In this document: positions 1 to 7,040 of the stretch, one piece after another | Position numbering within the stretch: position 1 is the first letter of the stretch | Layout of the letters: every line of letters starts with the position of its first letter | Origin: CALIZF01 sp046292445 | GTDB taxonomy: Bacteria; Pseudomonadota; Alphaproteobacteria; Rhodobacterales; Rhodobacteraceae | Direction: 5' to 3' | Length of the DNA: 64,000 nucleotides | Assembly (NCBI GenBank): GCA_046292445.1 | Contig: JBKBQT010000012.1 | Coordinates: 1-64,000, forward strand | Position numbers and translations under genes: made by a program | Notes under the pieces: generated by a model | What the model was told of the DNA's origin: nothing | Databases searched by the model: none | What the model saw: only the letters and a program-made list of their open reading frames with translations

Positions 1-1
1 G

Positions 2-85
2 TGGCTGATCGAGAAGAACGGCTACCTCAGCCCAGACGCCCGCCGCCGCCAGCACGAGCTTGCGACCATGCCCATGGCCGCGTAA
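2..85 (+). CDS. 3' end of an unrecognised gene (partial)
   Basis: An open frame enters from the left window edge and runs 27 codons to a TAA at 83-85, ending in the residues HELATMPMAA. Its codon use resembles the neighbouring genes, so it is probably the C-terminus of a real protein. I do not recognise the family. It overlaps, on the opposite strand, the non-family tail of the VIT gene, which means that the VIT tail reads antisense through this gene. Confidence 0.35.
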   Translation, partial: WLIEKNGYLSPDARRRQHELATMPMAA

Positions 86-797
86 CCCAACCGAGTGTCC
101 AAGGAACCGGGTCCGGTACACCGATACCTGCGGTCAGCGCCATCGCGAGTGCACCCCAGAACGTTACGCGCAGGGTTGCGCGCCAGACCGGCGCGCCTCC
201 GGCAGACGCACCAACAGCCCCCAGCAAGGCAAGAAACAGCAGCGAGGCGATGGTGACCGTCCAGACCAACAGATCGGCGGGCGAGAACAGGACCATCGTC
301 AGCGGCATTGCGGCGCCAATGGCAAAGGTGAGCGCCGATGTCAGCGCCGCTTGAACCGGCCGCGCCGTCGTCACTTCGGAAATACCCAGCTCATCGCGCA
401 GGTGCGCGCCGAGCGCGTCGTGTAGCATCATCTGGGCTGAAACCTGCCGGGCAAGCTCCGGCTCGACCCCACGCGCAACGTATATCTGGGTCAGTTCGTC
501 AAGTTCCGCTTCGGGCTGACCAGCCAGTTCCGAGCGCTCTCTTTCCAGGTCGGCGGTCTCGGTATCGGATTGGGAACTGACCGAGACATACGCGCCTGCC
601 GCCATCGACATGGCGCCCGCGACCAGCCCGGCGATCCCCGCAACCAGCACTTCCGACGTTGCGGCAGACGCCGCCGCGACCCCGACGATCAGGCTCGCCG
701 TGGATACGATTCCGTCGTTGGCGCCCAGCACGGCTGCCCGCAACCACCCGATACGCGAAACAAGATGGACTTCGGGGTGAAGGGTTACCGTGCGCAT
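27..797 (-). CDS. VIT1/CCC1-family membrane protein, foreign C-terminus
   Basis: The protein begins with a family-typical block (HPEVH, then LGANDGIVSTASLIVGVAAA around residues 24-43). It continues through a charged cytoplasmic region and further hydrophobic helices to ALTAGIG near residue 226. VIT/CCC1 proteins move iron or manganese across membranes. After residue 226 the last 30 residues (rich in P, W, R and G) do not look like the usual hydrophobic end, and they read antisense through the gene fragment at 2-85. The natural 3' end was therefore probably lost at a junction near base 120-125. The ATG at 797 matches the usual N-terminus. Whether the product still transports is doubtful, because part of the last helix is replaced. 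Confidence 0.75.
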   Translation of the reverse strand: MRTVTLHPEVHLVSRIGWLRAAVLGANDGIVSTASLIVGVAAASAATSEVLVAGIAGLVAGAMSMAAGAYVSVSSQSDTETADLERERSELAGQPEAELDELTQIYVARGVEPELARQVSAQMMLHDALGAHLRDELGISEVTTARPVQAALTSALTFAIGAAMPLTMVLFSPADLLVWTVTIASLLFLALLGAVGASAGGAPVWRATLRVTFWGALAMALTAGIGVPDPVPWTLGWVTRPWAWSQARAGGGGRLG

Positions 798-890
798 CGC
801 TGCAACCTTCGGTCAGAATATGACGGGCTCATGCCTCTATTCCTTTGCGATTCCGGAGCGGATCGCTCCCCGATTGAATTGCTTGAGGGG

Positions 891-1356
891 TCATGTCGCC
901 AGGCACACGGCCGCCCATTCGCAGAGCGCCCTTTCCAACTGCAGCGTCACGTGGCCGATGCCGAAGTCATGCTCCAACTTGTCCGTGACCTGTTCGATGA
1001 AAGCGTCGGCGTCGGCGCCCTGCCAGACCACATGCGCCGCCAGAGCCGTGCGCGTTGTCGACAGGGCCCAGATGTGCAGATCGTGGACATTGCTGACGCA
1101 TGGCAGGTCGCCGATCCAGTCGGCCACCGCTTGCCGATCAATGCCCTCCGGCACTCCGTCCAGCCCCAGTCGGAGCGATGCGCGCATCAGGCCCCACGCC
1201 GTCCAGATTGTGCGCAGCATCCGCCAAAAGCGCGAGCGAGCCTGTCAGGAACCCGAACGTTGCCTCGACGATCACATAGGCCGTGTTCAGCCCCACCGCC
1301 CAGCGGAACGCCGGGCCAAGGTCGGTTGGTGGGGTATGCGTGTGATCGTGGGCCAA
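891..1356 (-). pseudogene. cation diffusion facilitator with internal deletion
   Basis: A TTG start at 1356 gives MAHDHTHTPPTD and a first membrane helix ending LALLADAAHNL, the conserved N-terminus of CzcD/ZitB-type zinc exporters. Near base 1215 the reading jumps to another frame and continues as TAWGLMRASLRLGLDGVPEGID and the cytoplasmic C-terminal domain (VHDLHIWALS, ending at 891). Transmembrane helices 2-5, roughly 110 codons, are missing and the frame is shifted, so no working transporter can be made. A family member is about 300 residues; this remnant spans 466 bases. The OsmC fragment ends two bases upstream, so the two were probably co-transcribed. Confidence 0.75.
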
Positions 1357-1358
1357 TG

Positions 1359-1511
1359 TCAGCCTTTCCGCCGGATCGTGCCGGAAAGCTCCGTCGCACC
1401 CGCCAATGTTTTGAAGATCGTGCCATATTTCTGAAGGTTGCGGTGCAGCAGGTCGAGCCGCGCATCGGATTCGTCGGTGTCCACGACGATGTCGTAGGTG
1501 ATGCGGACCAT
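1359..1511 (-). pseudogene. OsmC-family C-terminal fragment
   Basis: Fifty codons, starting MVRITYDIVVDTDE and ending GATELSGTIRRKG, match the C-terminal end of OsmC/Ohr-like peroxide-reducing proteins (ITYEIVVDTDEP followed by a LLHRNLQKYGTI-like helix). The catalytic cysteines and the rest of the roughly 140-residue protein are absent. Upstream of 1511 the sequence turns into an unrelated plus-strand fragment, so the gene was cut there. The stop at 1359-1361 sits two bases before the TTG of the CDF remnant. Confidence 0.6.
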
Positions 1512-1513
1512 CT

Positions 1514-1702
1514 TTGGCGGGCTGGATGAAGGCGCATGACGAGCGGTGGAAGAACATCTGCTGGCATGTCGGCCTCTGCCACGCCGCCGCGCATCAGCAC
1601 TGGCGCTATGGCCTGTCGCTGATCGCCCTGACCCTCAACAAGCAGCCCTTCATCCGGAAACTGCCGATCATCGAGATCATCAAGCTTGCGCGCAGCCAGT
1701 AG
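1514..1702 (+). pseudogene. C-terminal fragment of an unrecognised protein
   Basis: This reading frame (GWMKAHDERWKN, then CWHVGLCHAAAHQHWRYG, ending IIKLARSQ) has a well-balanced composition with several W, H and C residues. That is unusual for random frames in such GC-rich DNA, so it is probably genuine coding sequence. It begins right at the OsmC breakpoint, so the 5' part is missing. I do not recognise the family. Confidence 0.35.
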
Positions 1703-1739
1703 GAAAGTCTCGTGTAGAGGGTTTTCGCGCATGCAAAAA

Positions 1740-1781
1740 CGCCTCTCCCGGGCTAGAAAGTGGATATGCTCGGGAGAGGCG
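1740..1781. repeat. 11-bp perfect inverted repeat, terminator-like
   Basis: CGCCTCTCCCG at 1740-1750 pairs perfectly with CGGGAGAGGCG at 1771-1781 around a 20-base loop. An A run precedes the left arm, which would act as a U tract for minus-strand transcription. It separates the fragment zone from the toxin-antitoxin promoter and may insulate it. The loop is long for a classical terminator. Confidence 0.4.
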
Positions 1782-1826
1782 CGCGCGGCGGGGCCGTCCG
1801 CAGGACGACCGGGATTGAACCACACT

Positions 1827-1850
1827 GTTATAACAAATATCATAACGTCG
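1827..1850 (+). promoter_or_regulatory. Putative operator/-10 region of the AbrB-Doc operon
   Basis: An AT-rich island in GC-rich DNA contains the perfect 8-bp palindrome GTTATAAC (1827-1834), followed by the related ATCATAAC. It lies 20-40 bases before the antitoxin start, where autorepression by the AbrB-fold antitoxin would be expected. The position and symmetry are seen in the sequence; the binding is inferred. Confidence 0.4.
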
Positions 1851-1870
1851 TGCGGTTCAGGAGGTCGGCG

Positions 1871-2095
1871 ATGACCCAACTCAAAGTGACGACGGTCGGC
1901 AACTCGGTCGGTGTGGTCCTGCCAAAGGACCTGCTGGCAAAACTCCGTGTCTCGAAGGGCGATACGATCTATGCGGTCGAGACGCCCAACGGTGTGGAGC
2001 TCACGCCCTACGATCCGGACTTCGCGGCCCAGATCGACATGGCCGAGGCGCTGATGCGCGAAGATCGTGATGTTCTGAAGAAACTGGCGGAATGA
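1871..2095 (+). CDS. AbrB/MazE-type antitoxin
   Basis: This 74-residue protein has the swapped-hairpin AbrB signature in its first 40 residues (KVTTVGNSVGVVLPKDLLAKLRVSKGD) and an acidic C-terminal tail that would bind the toxin. The ATG at 1871 follows a strong AGGAGG site. Its last codons overlap the start of the doc gene by four bases (ATGA), so the two are translationally coupled. As the antitoxin it should neutralise Doc and repress its own promoter. AbrB-fold antitoxins paired with Doc toxins are known, although Phd is the classical partner. Confidence 0.85.
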   Translation: MTQLKVTTVGNSVGVVLPKDLLAKLRVSKGDTIYAVETPNGVELTPYDPDFAAQIDMAEALMREDRDVLKKLAE

Positions 2096-2481
2096 CCGAG
2101 CCGGTCTGGATCCGCGAGGATGTCGCGCGCGCGATCCATCGCCGGCAGATCGCAGAGCATGGCGGCCTCGACGGCATACGGGATGCCGGGCTGCTGACCT
2201 CGGCGCTCGATCGGCCCAGAACGCAATTTGCCAATGGCAATCCGGCGCCCGACCTTGCCGCGCTCGCCGCAGCTTATGCCTGGGGCGTTGCGCGAAACCA
2301 TCCGTTCGCCGACGGTAACAAGCGCACTGCGCTGGTGCTGATGCGGCTGTTTCTCCGGCTCAATGGAGCCGATCTGGCGGCCAGCGGACCAGACAAGTAC
2401 GAGACCATCCTGCGGCTCGCGGCTGGCGCCCTGACCGAGGCAGCCTTGGCGGATTGGGTCCGGAAGCACCTGACCACCTGA
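2092..2481 (+). CDS. doc: Doc-type toxin (Fic fold kinase)
   Basis: The 129-residue protein carries the Doc form of the Fic motif, HPFADGNKRTA, at residues 70-80. The lysine at 77 replaces the Gly of AMP-transferring Fic proteins, as in phage P1 Doc, which phosphorylates EF-Tu and stops translation. The family features DGIRDAGLLTSALDRP (27-42) and a C-terminal helical bundle are present, and the length is normal. It is translated from an ATG overlapping the antitoxin stop. All visible catalytic positions are intact, so the pair looks functional. It is the only complete gene set in the first 3 kb. Confidence 0.9.
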   Translation: MTEPVWIREDVARAIHRRQIAEHGGLDGIRDAGLLTSALDRPRTQFANGNPAPDLAALAAAYAWGVARNHPFADGNKRTALVLMRLFLRLNGADLAASGPDKYETILRLAAGALTEAALADWVRKHLTT

Positions 2482-2939
2482 GCCAAGCGCACAGCGTTCC
2501 GGTTCCTTCCGGGCCGAAATCCTATGCTGGCGGGCGAAGCGCGGGACATCGCCAGCGACAGGGCCGGATTTTTGGGGAGCCACCCGGAAGCCAACGCCGC
2601 ACGAACCCGCCTGAAACACCGCAAATTCAAACCCTTGAAGCCGGACACCCCAGGTGGCCGCTGGACCCCGCGCGGAGTCCAGTCTGGACCCCGGAGTCCG
2701 GAAGCGAGGGGTATCCACCCTGATCTGAGGGATGACCCGATGATGACGCTGAACTTTGCCCCGGATTGACCGGACGTGCTGCATCTTGATCGCATCGGCG
2801 CCACCGCGCACGTCGTCGCGGGATCAACCCGAACCTCAAGTGAAGCGTCGCGGTTCCGGTTTTCGCAGTCGCGACACTGTCGAGATTGCGGCTCTGTCGA
2901 GAGTGATCGACACAGTGCGCGACCCGAACTGGGGTCCGG
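2482..2939. other. Gene-free stretch between doc and the SnoaL remnant
   Basis: No frame here has convincing codon use or a recognisable motif. The stretch holds two tandem near-palindromes (2663-2699) and otherwise looks like decayed or junction DNA. Confidence 0.5.
2663..2699. repeat. Two tandem near-palindromes
   Basis: GGACCCCGCGCGGAGTCC (2663-2680) and GGACCCCGGAGTCC (2686-2699) are each almost self-complementary and share the GGACCCCG start and GGAGTCC end. They are five bases apart. They could be a small intergenic repeat unit or a protein-binding site. Confidence 0.4.
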
Positions 2940-3266
2940 TCACCCTCGAAGGTCCGGATCACGCATCCGCGGTTCAGGTCGTGGCCGCCCTGGCGCGGCC
3001 AGCCTTCGGCTGAACCACTGCACCACGCCGCGGTTGTCGATGACGCCGGCCCAGGTGCAGGTGAATGTCAGGGTTCCCTGAAACATCTCCTGCACGCCCC
3101 GGAACATCGCCTTCAGCGTCTCGGGCCCGCGATACTGGCCGCCCATCACGCGGCCTGGAAAGGTCAGCACGATGTCAGGGTGGTAATATTCGGCCATGCG
3201 GTCGAAGTTGCTGGCCGAGAAGGCGTCGAAACAGGCAGTCAGATAGGCGGGTGTCAGGTCTTTGAT
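2940..3266 (-). pseudogene. SnoaL/NTF2-like protein, decayed
   Basis: The frame reads DLTPAYLTACFDAFSASNFD, then MAEYYHPDIVLTFPGRVMGG and YRGPETLKAMFRGVQEMF, a typical SnoaL-like (NTF2 fold) ester-cyclase or isomerase-like domain. A good AGGGAGGAG site is followed at normal spacing by ATC (3266-3264) rather than ATG, and no other standard start lies between it and the upstream stop. After VVQWF near base 3010 the sequence is no longer family-like. Both ends are therefore damaged. It was the last gene of the minus-strand operon behind the cupin. Translation from CTG or an internal ATG at 3197 cannot be excluded. Confidence 0.6.
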
Positions 3267-3290
3267 GGCGTCTCCTCCCTTGCGCCGTGG

Positions 3291-3842
3291 TCAGCCCTTG
3301 GGTTCGGTGCCCGGCGTCCAGCCGTCGGCATAGAACTTCTCGAACACCTCCTGCGGCACCACCATGTCGGTGTGCGGATCGCCCGCGATGTCGAAGATCG
3401 CCATCACCCGCGCCTCGCGGTCCGCGAGGTTCATGAAGGTGCGGTGCACGCCGGCGGGCACCGAGATCAGGTCGAGCGCCCCGATCTCGGCCGACTCCGA
3501 TCCGTCCTCGCCGGCATCGTCGCCCCAGAAAAAGCGGAAGGGCGCGTCGATGGGCATGAAGATCTCGTTGTAGGGATGGGCGTGCACGACCGGCTTCATC
3601 CCCGGCGGCATGGTCAGCAGGGCGAGGTGGAAGTTGTGCGGCGCGGTGATCGGGGCCGGGCCTGCCATGGCGCCGGTCGAGATCATGTAGCGCACCTCGC
3701 GCTTGTGGCCCGCCGACTTCAGATCGGGAAAGGCCGCGGCATCGGGGGCGTGGTCGGCAAAGCGGGCGGTGCGGGTCAGCATCTCGGCCCGGGTGATGGC
3801 CAGGCTCTTGCCCGGCTTGCGGCGGTGATCGGGGTTGGACAT
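3291..3842 (-). CDS. Cupin-domain protein
   Basis: A 183-residue single cupin. Motif 1 lies around the VVHAHPYNEIFMPIDAPF stretch (two His and one Glu for a metal), and motif 2 around SVPAGVHRTFMNLADREAR. There is no signal peptide, so it is cytoplasmic. Cupins of this kind often accompany meta-cleavage genes, but the reaction is unknown. It lies about 100 bases downstream of the MhpE-containing gene and just before the SnoaL remnant, and probably belongs to the same former aromatic operon. Confidence 0.8.
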   Translation of the reverse strand: MSNPDHRRKPGKSLAITRAEMLTRTARFADHAPDAAAFPDLKSAGHKREVRYMISTGAMAGPAPITAPHNFHLALLTMPPGMKPVVHAHPYNEIFMPIDAPFRFFWGDDAGEDGSESAEIGALDLISVPAGVHRTFMNLADREARVMAIFDIAGDPHTDMVVPQEVFEKFYADGWTPGTEPKG

Positions 3843-3940
3843 GGCGTTCTCCTTCGCTGGGCGTCAGCTTGGGGTCGGGGCGCGCCGGACGGTCGCGGCA
3901 CCGCGCGGCTGTCTTGCATCGTGAGACCGGGGTTGCCCCC

Positions 3941-5986
3941 TCAGCCGGATCGGGCGGCCGCGAGGTCCAGCGCCACGTCCTCGATCATGTCCTCCTGCCC
4001 GCCGACCATGCGGCGGAGGCCCAGTTCCACGAGGATCTTGCGCACGTCGAGGCCGGGATGACGATCTACCGCCGCATCGGCATGGCGCAGGAAGCTGGAA
4101 TAGACCCCGGCGAAGCCCAGGCTCAGCGTCTCGCGGTCCACCCGCACGGGACGGTCCTGCAAGGGGCGCACCAGATCCTCGGCCGCGTCCATCAGCGCAT
4201 AGAGATCGGCCCCAAGCGCAAGCCCGTCGCGCAGGGCGGCCGCGGCAAAGACCTCGATCGGCGTGTTGCCCGCGCCCGCCCCCATCCCGGCCAGCGAGGC
4301 ATCGACGCGCTGCGCGCCTTCCTCGACCGCGGCCAGCGCATTGGCGACCCCGAGGCCAAGGTTGTGATGCGCATGGATCCCGATCTGCGTCTCGGGGTCC
4401 AGCACCGCGCGGAAGGCCGCGATCCGGGCACGCACGCCCTTGGGCGTCAGCGCCCCGGCGGAATCGGTGACATAGACGCAATGGGCGCCATAACTTTCCA
4501 TCAGCAGCGCCTGCCGGGCGAGCACCTCGGGTTCGGCCATATGCGCCATCATCAGGAACCTGGCCACGTCCATGCCGTTCGCGCGCGCCCAGGCGATGTG
4601 TTGGGCGGCCACGTCGGCCTCGGTGCAGTGGGTGGCAATGCGCACCGAGGTCACGCCCAGGTCGCGCGCCGCCTTCAGGTCGTGCAGCGTGCCGATTCCG
4701 GGCAGCAGCAGCGTCGTCAGCCGGGCGTGACGCACCACCTCGGCCGCTGCCGCGATCCAGTCGGCATCGTCGTGGCGGCCAAAGCCGTAGGTGGCCGAAC
4801 TGCCCGCCAGCCCGTCGCCATGCGCCACCTCGATGGCATCGACCCCGGCGGCATCCAGTGCCGCGGCGATGGCACGGACCTGATCCGTGCCATAGCTGTG
4901 GCGGATCGCGTGCATCCCGTCGCGCAGCGTCACGTCCTGAAGGTAGATGCGGCTCATCCCCAGCGCCATCAGCCAGCCCTGCGCGCCGCCCAGCCGGAAC
5001 ACCCGGGCGAGCGCCAAAAGCACCGCCGCCTTGGCCGCGATCACCGCCAGCGTCAGCGCCAGCACCTGCGCGAATTCCGACGCCAGAAGGCCAAAGTCGA
5101 TGCTGGCCCCGACGGTGATGAAGAACAGGCCCAGAAGCAGCCCGCGAAACGGGTCGATGTTGCTTTCCAGCTCGTGCCGGTATTCGCTGTTGGCCAGCAC
5201 CACGCCGGCCAGGAAGGTGCCGAGCGCGGGCGACAGGCCCACAAGCGTCATCAGAAGCGCGATGCCGATGACGAACAGAAGGGCCGTAGCCACGAACACC
5301 TCGCGCAGCCGGGCCGCGGCGATGAAGCGGAACACCGGCCGGGTCAGGAAGGCCCCGCCCGCCACGACCGCACCGATGGCCGCCAGCGTGACCAGCGCCG
5401 CCGCCCAGCCCGGCAGCCCCGCCACCAGCGACAGGCCCGCGCCGTGGCCCTCCGCGCCATGATGCCCTGCGCCTGCCACCGCCAAGAGCGGCATCAGCGC
5501 GAGGATCGGGATCACCGCGATGTCCTGAAACAGCAGCACGGCAAAGCTCGCCTGCCCGCCGTCGCCTTTGTGCAGGCCCTTTTCCGCCAGCGTTTGCAGC
5601 ACGATGGCGGTCGAGGACATGGCCAGGATCAGCCCCACCGCCAGCGCCATGCGCCAGTCGAGCCCCAGCGCCACCCCGCCCGCCGCGATCAGCACCGCCG
5701 TCAGCCCCACCTGCGCCCCGCCGAGGCCCAGAAGCCGCGCGCGCATTTGCCAGAGCATCCTGGGCTGCAACTCCAGCCCGACCAGAAACAGCATCATCAC
5801 CACGCCGAATTCGGCGAAATGCTGGATCGAGACCACATCGACGCGCAGAAGCCCCAGCACCGGCGCCAGCGCGATGCCCGCGATCAGATAGCCCAGCACC
5901 GAGCCGAGGCCTGCGCGCGTCGCCAGCGGCACGGCGATGACACCCGCGATCAGGAACAGGAAGGCCAGCAGCAGGATATCGGACAT
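3941..5986 (-). CDS. KefB/KefC antiporter N-half fused to MhpE aldolase
   Basis: Residues 1-343 are a CPA2 potassium/proton antiporter membrane domain (MSDILLLAFLFLIAGVIAVP, SSTAIVLQTLAEKG, LSPALGTFLAGVVLANSEYRH). The chain stops inside the last helices, at GWLMALG, and lacks the usual RCK/TrkA-N domain. Residue 344 is the Met of a complete 338-residue 4-hydroxy-2-oxovalerate aldolase: MSRIYLQDVTLRDGMHAIRH with Arg12 and Asp13, and metal ligands HAH at 195-197 of that domain. MhpE cleaves 4-hydroxy-2-oxovalerate to pyruvate and acetaldehyde. The antiporter half follows kefF by four bases, as in kefFC operons. Translation of the aldolase alone from the ATG at 4957 is possible, though no clear ribosome site precedes it. 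A deletion that joined two operons is the simplest explanation. Confidence 0.85.
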   Translation of the reverse strand: MSDILLLAFLFLIAGVIAVPLATRAGLGSVLGYLIAGIALAPVLGLLRVDVVSIQHFAEFGVVMMLFLVGLELQPRMLWQMRARLLGLGGAQVGLTAVLIAAGGVALGLDWRMALAVGLILAMSSTAIVLQTLAEKGLHKGDGGQASFAVLLFQDIAVIPILALMPLLAVAGAGHHGAEGHGAGLSLVAGLPGWAAALVTLAAIGAVVAGGAFLTRPVFRFIAAARLREVFVATALLFVIGIALLMTLVGLSPALGTFLAGVVLANSEYRHELESNIDPFRGLLLGLFFITVGASIDFGLLASEFAQVLALTLAVIAAKAAVLLALARVFRLGGAQGWLMALGMSRIYLQDVTLRDGMHAIRHSYGTDQVRAIAAALDAAGVDAIEVAHGDGLAGSSATYGFGRHDDADWIAAAAEVVRHARLTTLLLPGIGTLHDLKAARDLGVTSVRIATHCTEADVAAQHIAWARANGMDVARFLMMAHMAEPEVLARQALLMESYGAHCVYVTDSAGALTPKGVRARIAAFRAVLDPETQIGIHAHHNLGLGVANALAAVEEGAQRVDASLAGMGAGAGNTPIEVFAAAALRDGLALGADLYALMDAAEDLVRPLQDRPVRVDRETLSLGFAGVYSSFLRHADAAVDRHPGLDVRKILVELGLRRMVGGQEDMIEDVALDLAAARSG

Positions 5987-5990
5987 GGGG

Positions 5991-6581
5991 TCAGCCTTCG
6001 GTGATCGGCAGGGTGTCGTGGGTCAGGATCGGGCGGGCAAAGGCCGCGTCCCCCATCCGCCCCGCAGCCCAGGCGGCCTGCAACCGGGCAAAGCCCGCGG
6101 CATGGGCGGCAGGGTCGGCGCGCAGCGCGCCGTGCAGCAGGTAAGGCGCGGCAAAGCGCATCCCCGACAGCCGCGCGGTCTGCTCGAACGGGGTCAGAAA
6201 GGTGCGGATGTCGTGATGGTTGTGCCCGCCGGGCGTATAGGCCCCGGACGACCCGCCGGTCGTGACGGCCAGATGCAGCACCTTGCCGTGCAGCCGGTCG
6301 CCGCCCGCGCCATAGGCAAAGCCATGCTCGAAGGTCAGGTCGATCCATTCCTTCAGAAGTGCGGGGCAGGAATACCAGAACAGCGGGAATTGCAGCACGA
6401 TGACGTCATGCGCCACCAGCCGCGCCTGTTCGGCCGCGATGTCGATGTCATAGCGAGGGGATTGCGCATAAAGATCGGCGCGGGTGATCCCCGCCACTCC
6501 TCGCGCCGCCGCCCACATCGCGGCATTGACGCGCGAGGCGCCAAGGCCGGGATGCGCCATCAGATGCAGGACAGCGGCCAT
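5991..6581 (-). CDS. kefF: KefF-like NAD(P)H quinone oxidoreductase
   Basis: A flavodoxin-fold reductase of about 196 residues with HLMAHPGLGASRVNAA at the N-terminus, VLQFPLFWYSCPALLKEWID (FMN/quinone pocket region) and AVTTGGSSGAYTPGGHNHH. These are typical of KefF, MdaB and YwrO proteins. KefF reduces quinones and activates the KefC antiporter during electrophile stress. It lies immediately upstream of the KefB-type gene, the classical arrangement. The ATG at 6581 is used here; a GTG at 6590 overlapping the preceding stop is also possible. Confidence 0.8.
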   Translation of the reverse strand: MAAVLHLMAHPGLGASRVNAAMWAAARGVAGITRADLYAQSPRYDIDIAAEQARLVAHDVIVLQFPLFWYSCPALLKEWIDLTFEHGFAYGAGGDRLHGKVLHLAVTTGGSSGAYTPGGHNHHDIRTFLTPFEQTARLSGMRFAAPYLLHGALRADPAAHAAGFARLQAAWAAGRMGDAAFARPILTHDTLPITEG

Positions 6582-6586
6582 GGAGG

Positions 6587-7028
6587 TCACTTCAGCGGCA
6601 CGTTCAGCGTGGCATCGCCCGGCACGATGGCGATGACCACGGTCGCCCCCGGCGCGCCGCCTTCGCGCGCGGCCACCCAGAACGGCGCGCCCGCCGGGAT
6701 CACCAGGATCTCGCCCGCGCCATAGGGGCGCTCGGCCGCGCGGTCGATGGTGGTGCCTTCGCCAAAGGCGATCTCGCCCGCCTCGACAAAGGCAATGCGG
6801 ATGCGGCCGTCATCGACGGTGTAGGGCTCCTGCTCGTCGCCGTCCTGGAACACGATCCGCGCCACCAGCGGCCAGCCGTTGCCGTCAAGCGCCAGAAAGG
6901 CCACCTGGCCCTGCCCGTCGTGCAGGGCATGGGTGTCGAGCGCCGCCAGATCGACGCTGCGCACGCGCGGCGCATCCGCCAGCGCAGGGGCGGCCAGCAG
7001 CATCAGGGGGGGGGAGGGATTTCCACAT
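6587..7028 (-). CDS. Secreted small cupin with frame-breaking poly-G start
   Basis: The mature part (residues APRVRSVDLAALDTHAL, then RPYGAGEILVIPAGAPFWVAAREG) is a small cupin-like beta-barrel. An ATG at 7028, with an AAGGA site upstream, would encode a signal peptide MWKSLPPLMLLAAPALADA. That requires eight C in the minus-strand run, whereas the sequence has nine (G9 at 7006-7014). As given, the ATG frame is broken and only the ATG at 7003 (MLLAAPALADAP) reads into the cupin, with a shortened and uncharged signal. The span is 442 bases, one more than a multiple of three. It may be a slippery contingency tract or a sequencing error. Confidence 0.7.
7006..7014. repeat. G9 homopolymer inside a signal-peptide coding region
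   Basis: Nine consecutive G, then A and GGG, lie within the first codons of the minus-strand secreted cupin. Loss of one base would restore the signal-peptide frame. Confidence 0.8.
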
Positions 7029-7040
7029 GGGTGTTGTCCT

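Noticed and set aside
1741..1830. Possible tRNA around the GGGATTGAACC segment
   Set aside because: No cloverleaf can be drawn on either strand. The strong pairing is only the simple 11-bp inverted repeat at 1740-1781.
3869..6004. 711-codon plus-strand open frame opposite KefB-MhpE
   Set aside because: It is rich in H, R and Q with no domain. The minus strand has clear antiporter and aldolase motifs.
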